64,000 nucleotides of DNA, from NCBI GenBank assembly GCA_963764805.1, contig CAVXUB010000002.1, positions 186,001 to 250,000 on the forward strand. Reading direction: 5' to 3'. This DNA is from CAVXUB01 sp963764805 (GTDB taxonomy: Bacteria; Actinomycetota; Acidimicrobiia; Acidimicrobiales; Bog-793). The notes below the pieces were generated by a model. It worked only from the letters and a program-made list of their open reading frames with translations, was not told where the DNA came from and did not search any database. The translations under genes and the position numbers were made by a program. Within the stretch, counting starts at the first letter, position 1. Every line of letters begins with the position of its first letter. Positions 31,593 to 40,789 of this stretch are shown piece by piece.

Positions 31593-32390
31593 TTGGGGAT
31601 CCGTCACCAGCGGGTCCAGCGACTCCGCAAGCTGATCCAGAAGAAGGCTTCGCGGGACGCCGAGCGCGTCTTCGTGGTCGAGGGGCACAACGGCGTCGAG
31701 GCCGCCCTGGCGTCAGGGACCCGAATCGAAGCGGTGTACGTCTCCGCCGACGCGCTGGCGCAGGATTCTGTGCACGCGTTGGTCGCGCGCGCCGACGAGA
31801 GAGGCGTGCGCATCCAGACGCTCGCTGCAGACGTCCTCTCCCGGATCGCCGACACCGCCACCCCACAGCCGATTGCAGCGGTAGCGGCGATGGTCGATGT
31901 TCCGCTTCGGGCCCTCCGGGCCGAGTCCCATCTGGTGCTCTGCGTCGACGTGCGCGACCCGGGCAACCTGGGTTCGATCCTGCGCAGTGCCGACGCATCG
32001 GGGGCCGCCGGCGTCGTGTGCTGCGGTGGAACCGTCGACGTCTACAACCCGAAGGTGGTGCGCTCGTCTGCCGGCTCGCTGTTCAACGTCCCGTTGGTGC
32101 TCCATCCCGGTTCGGTTGTCGGGGCCGTGGGGGCGGTACGGTCCGCCGGCTGGCGGTTGTTGGCGACGGTGGCGAGGGGCGGTGAGATCTACTGGGACTG
32201 CGATCTGAGCGACCCGGTGGCGATGGTGCTCGGGAACGAGTCGTGGGGATTGGCGGACGAGGTCGTCGACGCGTGTGACGGCAAGCTCACCGTACCGATC
32301 ACCGGGAAGGCGGAGTCGTTGAACGTGGCGATGGCGGCGACTCTCGTCTGCTACGAATGTGCCCGCCAGCGCCGGCCGCCTCTACATTGA
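31593..32390 (+). CDS. TrmH/SpoU-family RNA 2'-O-methyltransferase
   Basis: This 265-residue SPOUT methyltransferase probably modifies 23S rRNA or tRNA riboses with SAM. The N-terminal substrate-binding domain begins LGIRHQRVQRLRKL. The catalytic knot has DVRDPGNLGSILRSADASGA (motif 1), PVAMVLGNESWGL (motif 2) and VPITGKAESLNVAMAATLVCYE (motif 3). Start TTG 31593 is chosen, with an in-frame CTG at 31578 as an alternative. Its place between rplT and pheS is common in actinobacteria. The precise target base cannot be read. Confidence 0.93.
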   Translation: MGIRHQRVQRLRKLIQKKASRDAERVFVVEGHNGVEAALASGTRIEAVYVSADALAQDSVHALVARADERGVRIQTLAADVLSRIADTATPQPIAAVAAMVDVPLRALRAESHLVLCVDVRDPGNLGSILRSADASGAAGVVCCGGTVDVYNPKVVRSSAGSLFNVPLVLHPGSVVGAVGAVRSAGWRLLATVARGGEIYWDCDLSDPVAMVLGNESWGLADEVVDACDGKLTVPITGKAESLNVAMAATLVCYECARQRRPPLH

Positions 32391-32395
32391 GCCCC

Positions 32396-33445
32396 GTGCC
32401 CGACGCCGACGACGACAGGCTCGACCTCGCATCGATCCGCTCCCAGGCCCTGGAGGTGGTTGCCGGAGCCTCGAACCTCGCCGAGCTAGATGCTGCAGAG
32501 TCCGGGACACTCGGCCGTTCCTCGGAGTTCGCACGGGCCTACCGCCGCATCGGGTCGATGCCACCGGAGGCGCGCAAGCAAGCCGGGCGGTCCCTGAACG
32601 ACCTGCGGGTCGAGCTCGAGTCGGCCCTCCACGAGCGGCGCCTCGAGTTGGCGGCGGGTGAGCGGGCGGCAGCTCTCGATTCCGACCGCCTCGACCTGTC
32701 GGAGGTCCTTCCCGAGCCGGGACCGGGCCACTTGCACCTCGTGACCCGCACGCGTGAAGACCTGGAGGACGTGTTTGTCGGGATGGGCTACGAGGTCGCC
32801 GAAGGACCCGAGGTCGAGACCGACTGGTACAACTTCGAGGCGCTCAACATCCCTCCCGATCATCCGGCGCGGGGCATGTGGGACACCTTCTACCTCGACG
32901 TCGGCGAACCCGGCTCGGTGCTGATGCGGACCCACACGTCGCCGATGCAGATCCGGCTCCTGGAGCGGCGCAAGCTCCCTGTATATGCCGTAATCCCCGG
33001 GCGTTGTCATCGACGCGACACCCCCGATGCCAGCCACCTGCCGTCGTTCCATCAGATCGAGGCTCTGGTGGTCGACCACGGGATCACCTTCGCTCACCTC
33101 GCAGGGACCATCGAGACCTTCACCTCCGCCTACTTCGGCCCCGACATCCGTTCGCGCCTTCGCCCTTCGTACTTCCCGTTCACCGAGCCGTCCGCCGAGC
33201 TCGACATCACCTGCACGATCTGCCTCGGCACCGGTTGCCGCACCTGCTCGGGCACCGGCTTCCTGGAGCTCGGCGGCTGCGGGATGGTGCACCCGGCCGT
33301 GTTCGAGAACGTCGGCGTCGATCCGGAGGAGTGGTCCGGCTTCGCCTTCGGGTTCGGGATCGACCGGCTGGCGCAGATGCGCTACGGCGTGCCCGACCTC
33401 CGGTACTTCATCGAGAACGACCTCCGACTGATCGGGCAGCTCTGA
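32396..33445 (+). CDS. pheS: Phenylalanine-tRNA ligase, alpha subunit
   Basis: The catalytic subunit of the alpha2-beta2 enzyme that charges tRNA(Phe), 349 residues. The coiled N-terminus (about residues 1-90) is followed by the class II core: GYEVAEGPEVETDWYNFEALN (motif 1 region), LMRTHTSPMQIRLL, FHQIEALVVD (motif 2) and GFAFGFGIDRLAQMRYGVPD (motif 3). A small Cys-rich insertion (CTICLGTGCRTC...LGGCG) is of the kind found in several bacterial PheS proteins and could bind zinc. Start GTG 32396 is 5 nt after the methyltransferase stop. The stop overlaps the pheT start. Confidence 0.96.
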   Translation: MPDADDDRLDLASIRSQALEVVAGASNLAELDAAESGTLGRSSEFARAYRRIGSMPPEARKQAGRSLNDLRVELESALHERRLELAAGERAAALDSDRLDLSEVLPEPGPGHLHLVTRTREDLEDVFVGMGYEVAEGPEVETDWYNFEALNIPPDHPARGMWDTFYLDVGEPGSVLMRTHTSPMQIRLLERRKLPVYAVIPGRCHRRDTPDASHLPSFHQIEALVVDHGITFAHLAGTIETFTSAYFGPDIRSRLRPSYFPFTEPSAELDITCTICLGTGCRTCSGTGFLELGGCGMVHPAVFENVGVDPEEWSGFAFGFGIDRLAQMRYGVPDLRYFIENDLRLIGQL

Positions 33446-35871
33446 TGCGCGCGCCCCTTTCGTGGCTCCAGGAGATGACGCCGATCGACCCGGCGATGCC
33501 GCCGGCAGACATCGCTGCGAGGCTCTCTTCGCTGGGGCTGGTCGTGGAGGCGATGCACCCGGTCGGCGAGGGGCTTTCCGACGTCGTCGTGGCGCGGGTG
33601 CTCGAGATCTCGCCGATCGAGGGCGCCGACCGCATCAGGCGAGTGGTGGTCGATGCCGGCGGCCGGGAGCTCGGCATCGTCTGCGGCGCCTGGAACTTCT
33701 CCCATGGCGACCTCGTGCCGCTGGCCCCGGTCGGCGCCGTGCTGCCGGGAGGGATGGAGATCGGGCGCCGCAAGATGCGGGGTGTCGCCTCGGAGGGCAT
33801 GCTCTGCTCGCCACGCGAGCTCGGGCTCAGCGACGACGGAGCGGGTCTGCTCGTGCTGGAGCCCGGACCGACACCGGGGACGCCGATCAGCGACGCCCTC
33901 GGGATCGTGCGCGACGTCGTGTTCGAGCTCGAGATCGCGCCGAACAGGCCCGACGCCTTGTCCATTGCCGGCATCGCCCGCGACCTGGCTGCAGGTCTCG
34001 GGCTTCCCTTCGTGCTACCCGATCCGTATTCGTGGCTGGAGGAGCGCCAGTCGCGGCTGGAGGGGTCGGTGGCCAGGCCCGAGGCCTCATCGCTTGCTCG
34101 TGTCGAGATCCAGGCACCTGAGCTGTGCACCCGGCTGACAGGTCGTGTACTGCTCGGGATCGCCGTCGGGCCCTCGCCTGCCATCGTCGCTCGAAGGCTC
34201 ACTCTCTGCGGGATGCGACCGATAAACGCTTTGGTCGACGCCTCCAACTACGTGATGCTCGAGCTCGGGCAGCCGACCCATCCCTACGATCTCGAGCTTG
34301 TCAGGGGCGGCCTCGTCGCCCGGGCGGCGAGCGAGGGGGAGTCGATCGTCACCCTCGACGGCGCTCGCCGAGAGCTGCGCACCTCCGATTGCGTCATCGC
34401 AGACGGAGAGGGCAAGGCGATCGGCGTCGGCGGGGTGATGGGGGGCATGGAAACCGAGATCACCGAGGCGACGACTGCTGTGCTGCTCGAGGCGGCCCAC
34501 TTCACTCCTCTGGCGATCGCCCGCACTGCCCGGCGGTTGGGTCTGCGTACGGAGGCCTCGGTGCGTTTCGAGCGGGGCTGCGATCCCGAGGTTGTCGAGT
34601 TGGCCCAGGCCCGGTTCTGCGAGCTCGTGCTGAGGGCGGCAGAGGCCTCGGGGGCTTCCGCAGAACGGGCACCGGTGGTCGCCCATGGGCTGCTCGATGC
34701 ACGTCCGGCGCCGGCGCCGCCGACGGTGCTGCGCGTGCGGACCGAGAAGATCAACGGGCTGCTCGGCACGTCGCTCGACGACGAAGAGGTCGACCGCCTG
34801 CTGGCGCCGATCGGCTTCGCAGTCACCAGGTCGGTGGCCGGTGTGGCCGACGTGGTGGTGCCGAGCTTCCGTCCGGACGTTACCGGTGAGGTCGACGTCA
34901 TCGAGGAAGTCGCCCGCATGCACGGCTACGAGAGCATCGCCAGCTCCCAGCTGCGGGCGCCTGGCGTGGGCCGTCTCACCGCGCACCAGCAGAGGCGGCG
35001 CGAGCTGCGGCGGCTGCTGGCGGCGCTCGGCGCCCACGAGGCGTGGACGCCCACGTTCGTCAGCCCAGAGGACCACGCCCGGGCGATGCTTCCCGGCGAC
35101 GAGGTGCGGCTCTCCAACCCGCTGGCGACCGAGGAGTCGGTCCTGCGCAAGGGGCTGCTGCCGGGCTTGCTGAAGGCCCTCGTCCACAACGCGGCGCGCC
35201 GCAATCCTGATTGCCGGTTCTTCGAGATCGGACACATCTTCGGCGCGGCCGAGGACGGTGGCCTGCCGCGCGAGACGGAGGTGGCGGCCGTGGTCCTTGC
35301 GTTCGAGGGGGACGATGCCTCCAAGGCTGTGCAAGCTTGGCGTTTCGTGGCCGACGGATTGGCAGTGGACGAGGTGACGATGGAAAGGGCGAGCCCTCAC
35401 GGGCTCCATCCCACCAGGTCCGCGTACCTGCGTGAAGGTGGGCGGATCATCGGGGCTGTGGGTGAGGTCGACCCGCAGGTGCTGAGGTCCTTCGAGCTCC
35501 CGCACGAGCGCGTGGGCTGGCTCGTGATGGCGCTCGAGCCGTTGCTGGACCTGGCAGGACGCTCGCGGAGCGTGCAGCCGCTCAGCCGCTTTCCGTCCTC
35601 GGACATCGACCTTGCATTCGTGGTCGACGACGATGTCCCTGCCGATGCTGTCGAAGCCGTGCTGGCGCTGGCGGCGGGGGAGCTCTGCCAGTGGGTGTCC
35701 CTCTTCGACGTGTACCGCGGCCAAGGCATAGAGCCGGGCAAGCGGAGCCTGGCCTTCAGGCTCCGCTTCTGCGCCGACGACCGGACGCTGACGGATGCCG
35801 AGGTGGCCGACCTACGCCAGCAGTGCATCCGGGCGGTCGAGGAGTCGTACCCGGCGGTGCTCCGCGGCTGA
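33445..35871 (+). CDS. pheT: Phenylalanine-tRNA ligase, beta subunit
   Basis: This 808-residue subunit holds tRNA-binding and editing domains. An N-terminal OB-fold tRNA-binding domain (VVVARVLEISPIEGADRIRR, about residues 43-150) precedes the B3/B4 editing domain (CTRLTGRVLLGI...NALVDASNYVMLELGQPTHPYD). The B5 domain follows (RTEKINGLLGTSLDDEEV, PSFRPDVTGEVDVIEEVARM), then the catalytic-like core and the C-terminal anticodon-binding domain (VQPLSRFPSSDIDLAFVV). ATG 33445 overlaps the pheS stop by one nucleotide (TGATG). Length and domain order are normal. Confidence 0.96.
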   Translation: MRAPLSWLQEMTPIDPAMPPADIAARLSSLGLVVEAMHPVGEGLSDVVVARVLEISPIEGADRIRRVVVDAGGRELGIVCGAWNFSHGDLVPLAPVGAVLPGGMEIGRRKMRGVASEGMLCSPRELGLSDDGAGLLVLEPGPTPGTPISDALGIVRDVVFELEIAPNRPDALSIAGIARDLAAGLGLPFVLPDPYSWLEERQSRLEGSVARPEASSLARVEIQAPELCTRLTGRVLLGIAVGPSPAIVARRLTLCGMRPINALVDASNYVMLELGQPTHPYDLELVRGGLVARAASEGESIVTLDGARRELRTSDCVIADGEGKAIGVGGVMGGMETEITEATTAVLLEAAHFTPLAIARTARRLGLRTEASVRFERGCDPEVVELAQARFCELVLRAAEASGASAERAPVVAHGLLDARPAPAPPTVLRVRTEKINGLLGTSLDDEEVDRLLAPIGFAVTRSVAGVADVVVPSFRPDVTGEVDVIEEVARMHGYESIASSQLRAPGVGRLTAHQQRRRELRRLLAALGAHEAWTPTFVSPEDHARAMLPGDEVRLSNPLATEESVLRKGLLPGLLKALVHNAARRNPDCRFFEIGHIFGAAEDGGLPRETEVAAVVLAFEGDDASKAVQAWRFVADGLAVDEVTMERASPHGLHPTRSAYLREGGRIIGAVGEVDPQVLRSFELPHERVGWLVMALEPLLDLAGRSRSVQPLSRFPSSDIDLAFVVDDDVPADAVEAVLALAAGELCQWVSLFDVYRGQGIEPGKRSLAFRLRFCADDRTLTDAEVADLRQQCIRAVEESYPAVLRG

Positions 35872-35886
35872 CCTCCCCGGCGCTGG

Positions 35887-36363
35887 TCAGGAAGGCTCGG
35901 GCCCACCTCGGGCGGCCATTGCCTCCTCCGACGAGATCAAGCCTTGAGCCTCCATCAGATCGATGTCGGCCAGGTCCTCCACCGACAGGGACTCACCTAG
36001 CAGCTCCAGCTCGCCGGCCTCAAGGTCCTCCAGGACTCGCTCGGTCGCAGGGCCGAACCGATCAACCAGCTGAGCGAGGATGTCCGGTCGCAAGCCGTCG
36101 AGGAACCCAAACCCGATCGTTTCCGCGAGGTCGAGGCCGGGCGTGCCGGCGATCGTCTCCACTACGCACATCACCTTCTCGACCACCTCGTCGGGATCTC
36201 CGTCATCGAGGAGGTTCGCGACGAAGTCGGCCAGCTCGGTGAACACGGCGTGAGGGGTCAGGTCCTCGTCGTAGATGTCGACAAGATCGAGATAGCAGGG
36301 CTCGAACTCGGGAACCCCTTGGCGCAGCATCTCCACCGCTGTCTCGTCGACGTGCGGTCGCAT
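35887..36363 (-). CDS. Acidic hypothetical protein
   Basis: I do not recognise this gene. The protein has 158 residues, is very acidic, and is probably helical: PHAVFTELADFVANLLDDGD, VEKVMCVVETIAGTPGLDLA, then an acidic tail with LESLSVEDL-like segments. No membrane segment or signal peptide is seen. ATG 36363 is preceded by GAGGAGGG about 9 nt upstream. The upstream 234-bp gap (36364-36597) has an unusually AT-rich patch near 36430-36470 with a TTGACT-like hexamer on the minus strand, but no convincing -10. It could be an immunity or inhibitor-like protein; that is only a guess from charge and size. Confidence 0.75.
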   Translation of the reverse strand: MRPHVDETAVEMLRQGVPEFEPCYLDLVDIYDEDLTPHAVFTELADFVANLLDDGDPDEVVEKVMCVVETIAGTPGLDLAETIGFGFLDGLRPDILAQLVDRFGPATERVLEDLEAGELELLGESLSVEDLADIDLMEAQGLISSEEAMAARGGPEPS

Positions 36364-36597
36364 CGTGTCGTGCCCTCCTCATCCGGCCGGGTAGGCGGCG
36401 CTCTGTCGCTCGATCGCGCCGGATGAGAGGATAGTTCATGAAATAGCACCAGAAGTCAATAGGAGATTCGACTCCGTGGCGCCGCTGCCGGGCCGAGTTC
36501 CCGCGAAGATTGTGCATCGGAGTGCCGGATTTGCGCGCGTGACGCGCTCCTCAGGCCACTCCGTTACACATTTTTATCCGAACCCCCCACTGGCCGA

Positions 36598-38916
36598 TCA
36601 GACCTCCGAAGGCGAACTCGCCAGGACCGGCTGCGGCTCGTGAGGGGGTTCCGCATCGTGATAGCCGCTGTCGTGCAGGCGGTAGAGGGACGACGGCCAC
36701 CAGTTCCACTTGCCGAGCAGCACGACCGCCGACGGGACGACGAGTGATCGGACGAGGAAGGTGTCGAGCAGGATGCCGACGGCAAGTCCGATGCCGACCT
36801 GGCGGATAGAGCCCGAGGTGGCGATGGTGAGCACCAGGAAGGTGCCTGCCAGGATCATCCCGGCAGAGGTGATCGTGGTTCCCGTGGACCCGATCGCTGT
36901 TCTGACCGCCTGCGGGAGGGAGCTGTCGTGCGCCTCCTCCCGGATCCTCGACATCACGAGGATGTTGTAATCCGAGCCGAGCGCCATCAAGAACAGGAAC
37001 ATGAAGAACGGCAGGATGAAATTGATGCCGCTGTCGCCGCCGATGATCACGTAGACGAGCACCGCCAGTCCGAGCGCCGCCAGGTACGACAAGCCGACGC
37101 TCACCACCAGGTAGAGCGGGGCCACCAGACTTCGCAACAGCAGGCTGAGGAGCACCAGGATGACGAGGAGCACGATCGGGATGATCTTCACCAGGTCCTG
37201 CCCGGAGATCGTGGCGACGTCGTGGATAGCTGCTGCCTCCCCGGCGACACCGTTCGCCGTCGCCCCGATCTGACCGCCGATGGATGCCACAGCGGCTCGT
37301 ACGGCGGGTATGGCGGCCGAGGCGGCATCGCTGCTCGGGTCGCCGGCGGTGAGCGACGTGTAGAACTGGAGAGTCCTGCCGTCGGGGCTTATAAAGGCGG
37401 CTGTGGCGCGGTAGCCCTCGTAGGCGGCGAACGGCACATGCACGCCAGGAGGCGGCATCAACGGCAGCGACTTCGCCGGGCCTAGGGGTGCCAGGGCATC
37501 GTGCACGGCGACCAGATCGTCGAGCGGGAACTGGTGGCCGTTCGGATCGAGCGGACCCGAGACCTCGTCGAAGACGGGCTGGCGCTCGAGGGCGGTGGTC
37601 GCCCGCGCCAGCACCGAAGGGTTGGACCAGACCGAGGTGTCGAACCGGAAGAGCACGTTGGTCGGATTGGCGTCCGCCGGCGGGAAGTGCTTGTCGAGCA
37701 CGACCAGCCCGACCGCCGAGTCGGAGCTGTCGGGCGCTCCGGACGTGGAGCCGAATCCCGAAGGCGCGTAGCGGAGGTTGGCGAAGGCGAGCCCGCCGAA
37801 GGCGAGGATCCCCACCGCCAGGGTGAGTGCCGGCCGGGCGACCACGCGACCGGCGATCCTGCCCCAAGCACCCTCCCGGTAAGTGTTGGCCCTCGGGATG
37901 CGCGGCCAGAAGACGGCCCGGCCGAGGATCGCCAATAGGGCCGGCAGCAACGTCAGGTCGACGATCAGCACGATGGCGATGCCGATGGCGAGGCCGGGTC
38001 CGAGCCCCCGGTAGAGGCCGAACGAAGCGAAGACCAAGGATGCGAAGGCGAGGATCACGGTCGAGCCGGAGAACGTGATGGACTCGCCCACCCGCGCCAT
38101 GGCATGGCCGACCGCCTGGCGCGGCTCCATCCCCCGCCCGATCTCCTCTCGCACCCGGAAGATCAGGAAAAGGCCGTAGTCGGTGCCGGCTCCGAGCATC
38201 AGCACGATGAGCATGAAGGTGGTGAAGCCGGACACCTCGACGCCCGCCTTGGCCGCCTCGGCGACCACCGGGCCGGCGAGCGTATATGCCAGGAAGGCCG
38301 GTATCAGAGTCACGAAGGGAGCGAGCACTCCACGGAAGATCACCAGCAGCAGGATGATGATGAACAGGACGGAGAGCATCTCTGTCTGGTTCTGCTGGTG
38401 GCCTGTGCTGGCGTTCTCGTCGACTGCCGTGGCCACGGCGCCAGTGAAATGGACCTGCAGCCCGCCCGGCAGGTCGGTGAACAGGGACCGCACTCCGTTC
38501 ACCACACCTTGGGCGTCCTTGATGTCGAAGCCGCCGGCCGTAGTCTCGACGAGGGCCTTTCTCGCCGCGCCATCGCCAGACACCCCCTGATCGAGGACAT
38601 CCTTCACGTTCGCGACTCGGCTGGCCCCGGTCTCGATGCGGGTGACGGCAGCGTTGTCGGCAGTGCTGAGGGGGCTGCCGTTGGTCGTGGCGGCGACGAT
38701 CAGCCCGGAGAAGAGGTTCGAGCGCTGGAAAGGCGAAGCGAGGTTGGCCGCTTGTACGCTCGGCGCCGATGCGGGCAGAAACGCCCCGTTCTGGTTGTTG
38801 GTGACGCTCGCCAACGACGGAAGGAAGTGCGCAGCCGAGAAGGACGCGATCACCCAGAACGGCACGATCAACCAACGGAACCGGACAGCGAAACGACCGA
38901 TGGCGCCGAACAACAC
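36598..38916 (-). CDS. MMPL-family (RND-type) membrane transporter
   Basis: The protein has about 772 residues with 12 predicted membrane helices: one N-terminal helix, a large external loop, five helices, then the same order again. The conserved motifs are MLGAGTDYGLFLIFRVREE (about residue 240) and MALGSDYNILVMSRIREE (about 605), where the Asp-Tyr pairs carry protons as in MmpL3. The external loops are Ser/Thr/Pro-rich. Mycobacterial members export lipids; cargo here is unknown. GTG 38916 has CAGGAG 3 nt upstream and the adjacent TTG 38913 has it at 6 nt. The longer frame from 38973 is not needed. It has no obvious operon partner. Confidence 0.9.
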   Translation of the reverse strand: MLFGAIGRFAVRFRWLIVPFWVIASFSAAHFLPSLASVTNNQNGAFLPASAPSVQAANLASPFQRSNLFSGLIVAATTNGSPLSTADNAAVTRIETGASRVANVKDVLDQGVSGDGAARKALVETTAGGFDIKDAQGVVNGVRSLFTDLPGGLQVHFTGAVATAVDENASTGHQQNQTEMLSVLFIIILLLVIFRGVLAPFVTLIPAFLAYTLAGPVVAEAAKAGVEVSGFTTFMLIVLMLGAGTDYGLFLIFRVREEIGRGMEPRQAVGHAMARVGESITFSGSTVILAFASLVFASFGLYRGLGPGLAIGIAIVLIVDLTLLPALLAILGRAVFWPRIPRANTYREGAWGRIAGRVVARPALTLAVGILAFGGLAFANLRYAPSGFGSTSGAPDSSDSAVGLVVLDKHFPPADANPTNVLFRFDTSVWSNPSVLARATTALERQPVFDEVSGPLDPNGHQFPLDDLVAVHDALAPLGPAKSLPLMPPPGVHVPFAAYEGYRATAAFISPDGRTLQFYTSLTAGDPSSDAASAAIPAVRAAVASIGGQIGATANGVAGEAAAIHDVATISGQDLVKIIPIVLLVILVLLSLLLRSLVAPLYLVVSVGLSYLAALGLAVLVYVIIGGDSGINFILPFFMFLFLMALGSDYNILVMSRIREEAHDSSLPQAVRTAIGSTGTTITSAGMILAGTFLVLTIATSGSIRQVGIGLAVGILLDTFLVRSLVVPSAVVLLGKWNWWPSSLYRLHDSGYHDAEPPHEPQPVLASSPSEV

Positions 38917-39046
38917 GATCTCCTGTGGGGCGTGGGGCGGGAGGAGGCACGGCAGGGGGAGCCGCCGCACCAAACGCTAGCCGCTCGCATCGTTGAGGCT
39001 CGCTGCCCGAGTAACGTCGCGATGGTCGCTCGACGAGGCGATGCCG

Positions 39047-39132
<86 letters not shown>

Positions 39133-39263
39133 CCGCTCCGGGACCACTATCTCCGGGAACCGGCCGGCCAGAACCGCGAACGGGAGTGCCAGGCGGACCT
39201 GGCTCTTGCCCCGTCGCGACTGTAGGATCGGTCGCCGCGTCGCCCGACCACCTTGGAGGACCT

Positions 39264-40733
39264 ATGCCCACCCGCTTTGTCGCCATGGTGAGTTGGCGCC
39301 GCTTTGCGGCGATCGTGACAGCGTGCGGCTTGCTGACAGTGTTCCCGGTCGCAGGCGCCGGGTCTGCCTCCACTCAGGCAAACGGCAATTGGCCGGCGTT
39401 CCTGTATAACGCCGGCCACAGTTCCTACAATGCGGCGGCGACGACGATCACGCCCGGCTCCATCTCCAGCTTGCACATGGTGTGGCGGTGGGCCACGCCG
39501 CCCTCCACCAACAGTGGGCCGAACGAGCTCTTCGCTGCGCCGACCGTTCTCAATGGAGTCATCTACATCGGCGCAAACGACGGCTACTTCTACGCGATAA
39601 ACGAGACGACCCATGCCGTTGTGTGGTCGCGCTTTCTCGCGCTGGACACCGCCAAAGGCAACGATGCCTGCGGCAAGTACGGTTCGGGGATCATTTCTAC
39701 GGCGACCGTGGCATCGGTGAGCGGCAAGCCCACCGTCTTCGTGAACTCTCCTGATGGCTACCTCTACGCCCTGAATGCGACGAACGGCACGGTCGTGTGG
39801 AAAGGTCTCGTGGACACGCCCTCCGCCACTGTCAACGACTATTACGCTTGGAGCTCGCCGCTGGTGGCAAATGGGAAGGTCTACATCGGCATCTCGTCGA
39901 TGTGCGACTCGCCACTTGTTCCAGGTGGCCTGCTGTCATTCAACGAGAACACCGGTGTCCAAGTTGCCAAGTGGCTCGACACGCCGACCGGGAGATATCA
40001 GCCCGGAGGCAGCGTTTGGTCGAGCCCGGTGCTGTTGCCGAACGGACAGATCGTCGTCACCACGGGCAACGGCTATTCCCAACAGCCTCTCTACGACGAG
40101 TCCATCGTGCGGCTCGACCCGAACACACTGAAGGTGCTCGACTACTGGCAGGTCCCGCCCTCTCAGCAAGTGCATGACGCCGACTTCGGTGCCTCCCCGA
40201 GCGTGTGGACGGCGACCATCAACGGTGTGGCCACGGCGATGGTGGGTGCCTGCAACAAGAACGGGATCTATTACGCCTTCGCGCAGAACGATCTGAAGGC
40301 CGGCCCGATCTGGCAGACGAGGATCACGGTTCCCTATCCTGACCCAGGCGGCTCAGCCGAGTGTGACTCCGCGGTCGTCTGGGACGGCACCCGTCTGATC
40401 ATCGGCGGCGGTGCCGCCACAACGATCAACGGGGTGACCTACCCGGGATCGGTGCAGGCCCTCGACCCCGCCACGGGCGTGCCGCTGTGGCAGACCGGCG
40501 TGACCGGGACGATCGTCGGAACCCCCAGCGAGGACGGCGGCGGGGTCGTGGCCGCACAGACGTATCAAAGCACCAGCCAACTCGGCGTGTTCCTGCTGAA
40601 CGCGTCGACAGGAGCGCAGGTGGGCTTCATCGCGACGAAGACCAACCTGTTCGGACAGGCGGTGTTCGTCGGTGGCGACCTGCTCGTTGGCGCCGGGCAC
40701 TCCTTCGGCCTACAGGCCTTCACGGTCGGCTAG
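39264..40733 (+). CDS. Secreted PQQ-binding-like beta-propeller protein
   Basis: The protein has 489 residues with an N-terminal signal peptide (RRFAAIVTACGLLTVFPVAGAGSA). The rest is built of repeated blades, e.g. LNGVIYIGANDGYFYAIN, SPDGYLYALNATNGTVVW, ANGKVYIGISSMC and SVQALDPATGVPLWQTG, the pattern of PQQ-dependent dehydrogenase-like propellers. No dehydrogenase catalytic motif or heme site is visible, so a binding or scaffold role is more likely than an enzyme. Third-position A and T are more frequent than in neighbouring genes, which hints at foreign origin. TTGGAGGA lies 3-4 nt before ATG 39264. It lies just after tRNA-Leu. Confidence 0.8.
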   Translation: MPTRFVAMVSWRRFAAIVTACGLLTVFPVAGAGSASTQANGNWPAFLYNAGHSSYNAAATTITPGSISSLHMVWRWATPPSTNSGPNELFAAPTVLNGVIYIGANDGYFYAINETTHAVVWSRFLALDTAKGNDACGKYGSGIISTATVASVSGKPTVFVNSPDGYLYALNATNGTVVWKGLVDTPSATVNDYYAWSSPLVANGKVYIGISSMCDSPLVPGGLLSFNENTGVQVAKWLDTPTGRYQPGGSVWSSPVLLPNGQIVVTTGNGYSQQPLYDESIVRLDPNTLKVLDYWQVPPSQQVHDADFGASPSVWTATINGVATAMVGACNKNGIYYAFAQNDLKAGPIWQTRITVPYPDPGGSAECDSAVVWDGTRLIIGGGAATTINGVTYPGSVQALDPATGVPLWQTGVTGTIVGTPSEDGGGVVAAQTYQSTSQLGVFLLNASTGAQVGFIATKTNLFGQAVFVGGDLLVGAGHSFGLQAFTVG

Positions 40734-40758
40734 CGCTCTGACATCACCCGGACCTTGC

Positions 40759-40781
40759 TATGACATCATTATGATGTCATA
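40759..40781. promoter_or_regulatory. Near-perfect palindrome, likely operator of the MFS gene
   Basis: Arms TATGACATCAT (40759-40769) and ATGATGTCATA (40771-40781) are perfectly complementary around a single T (40770). The site ends 8 nt before GTG 40790 and contains a -10-like TATGAT (40770-40775). A dimeric repressor bound here would block transcription. No regulator gene is adjacent. Confidence 0.75.
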
Positions 40782-40789
40782 GTGACGTC

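Noticed and set aside
32340..32396. T-box or attenuator before pheS
   Set aside because: pheS starts 5 nt after the methyltransferase stop, leaving no room for a leader.
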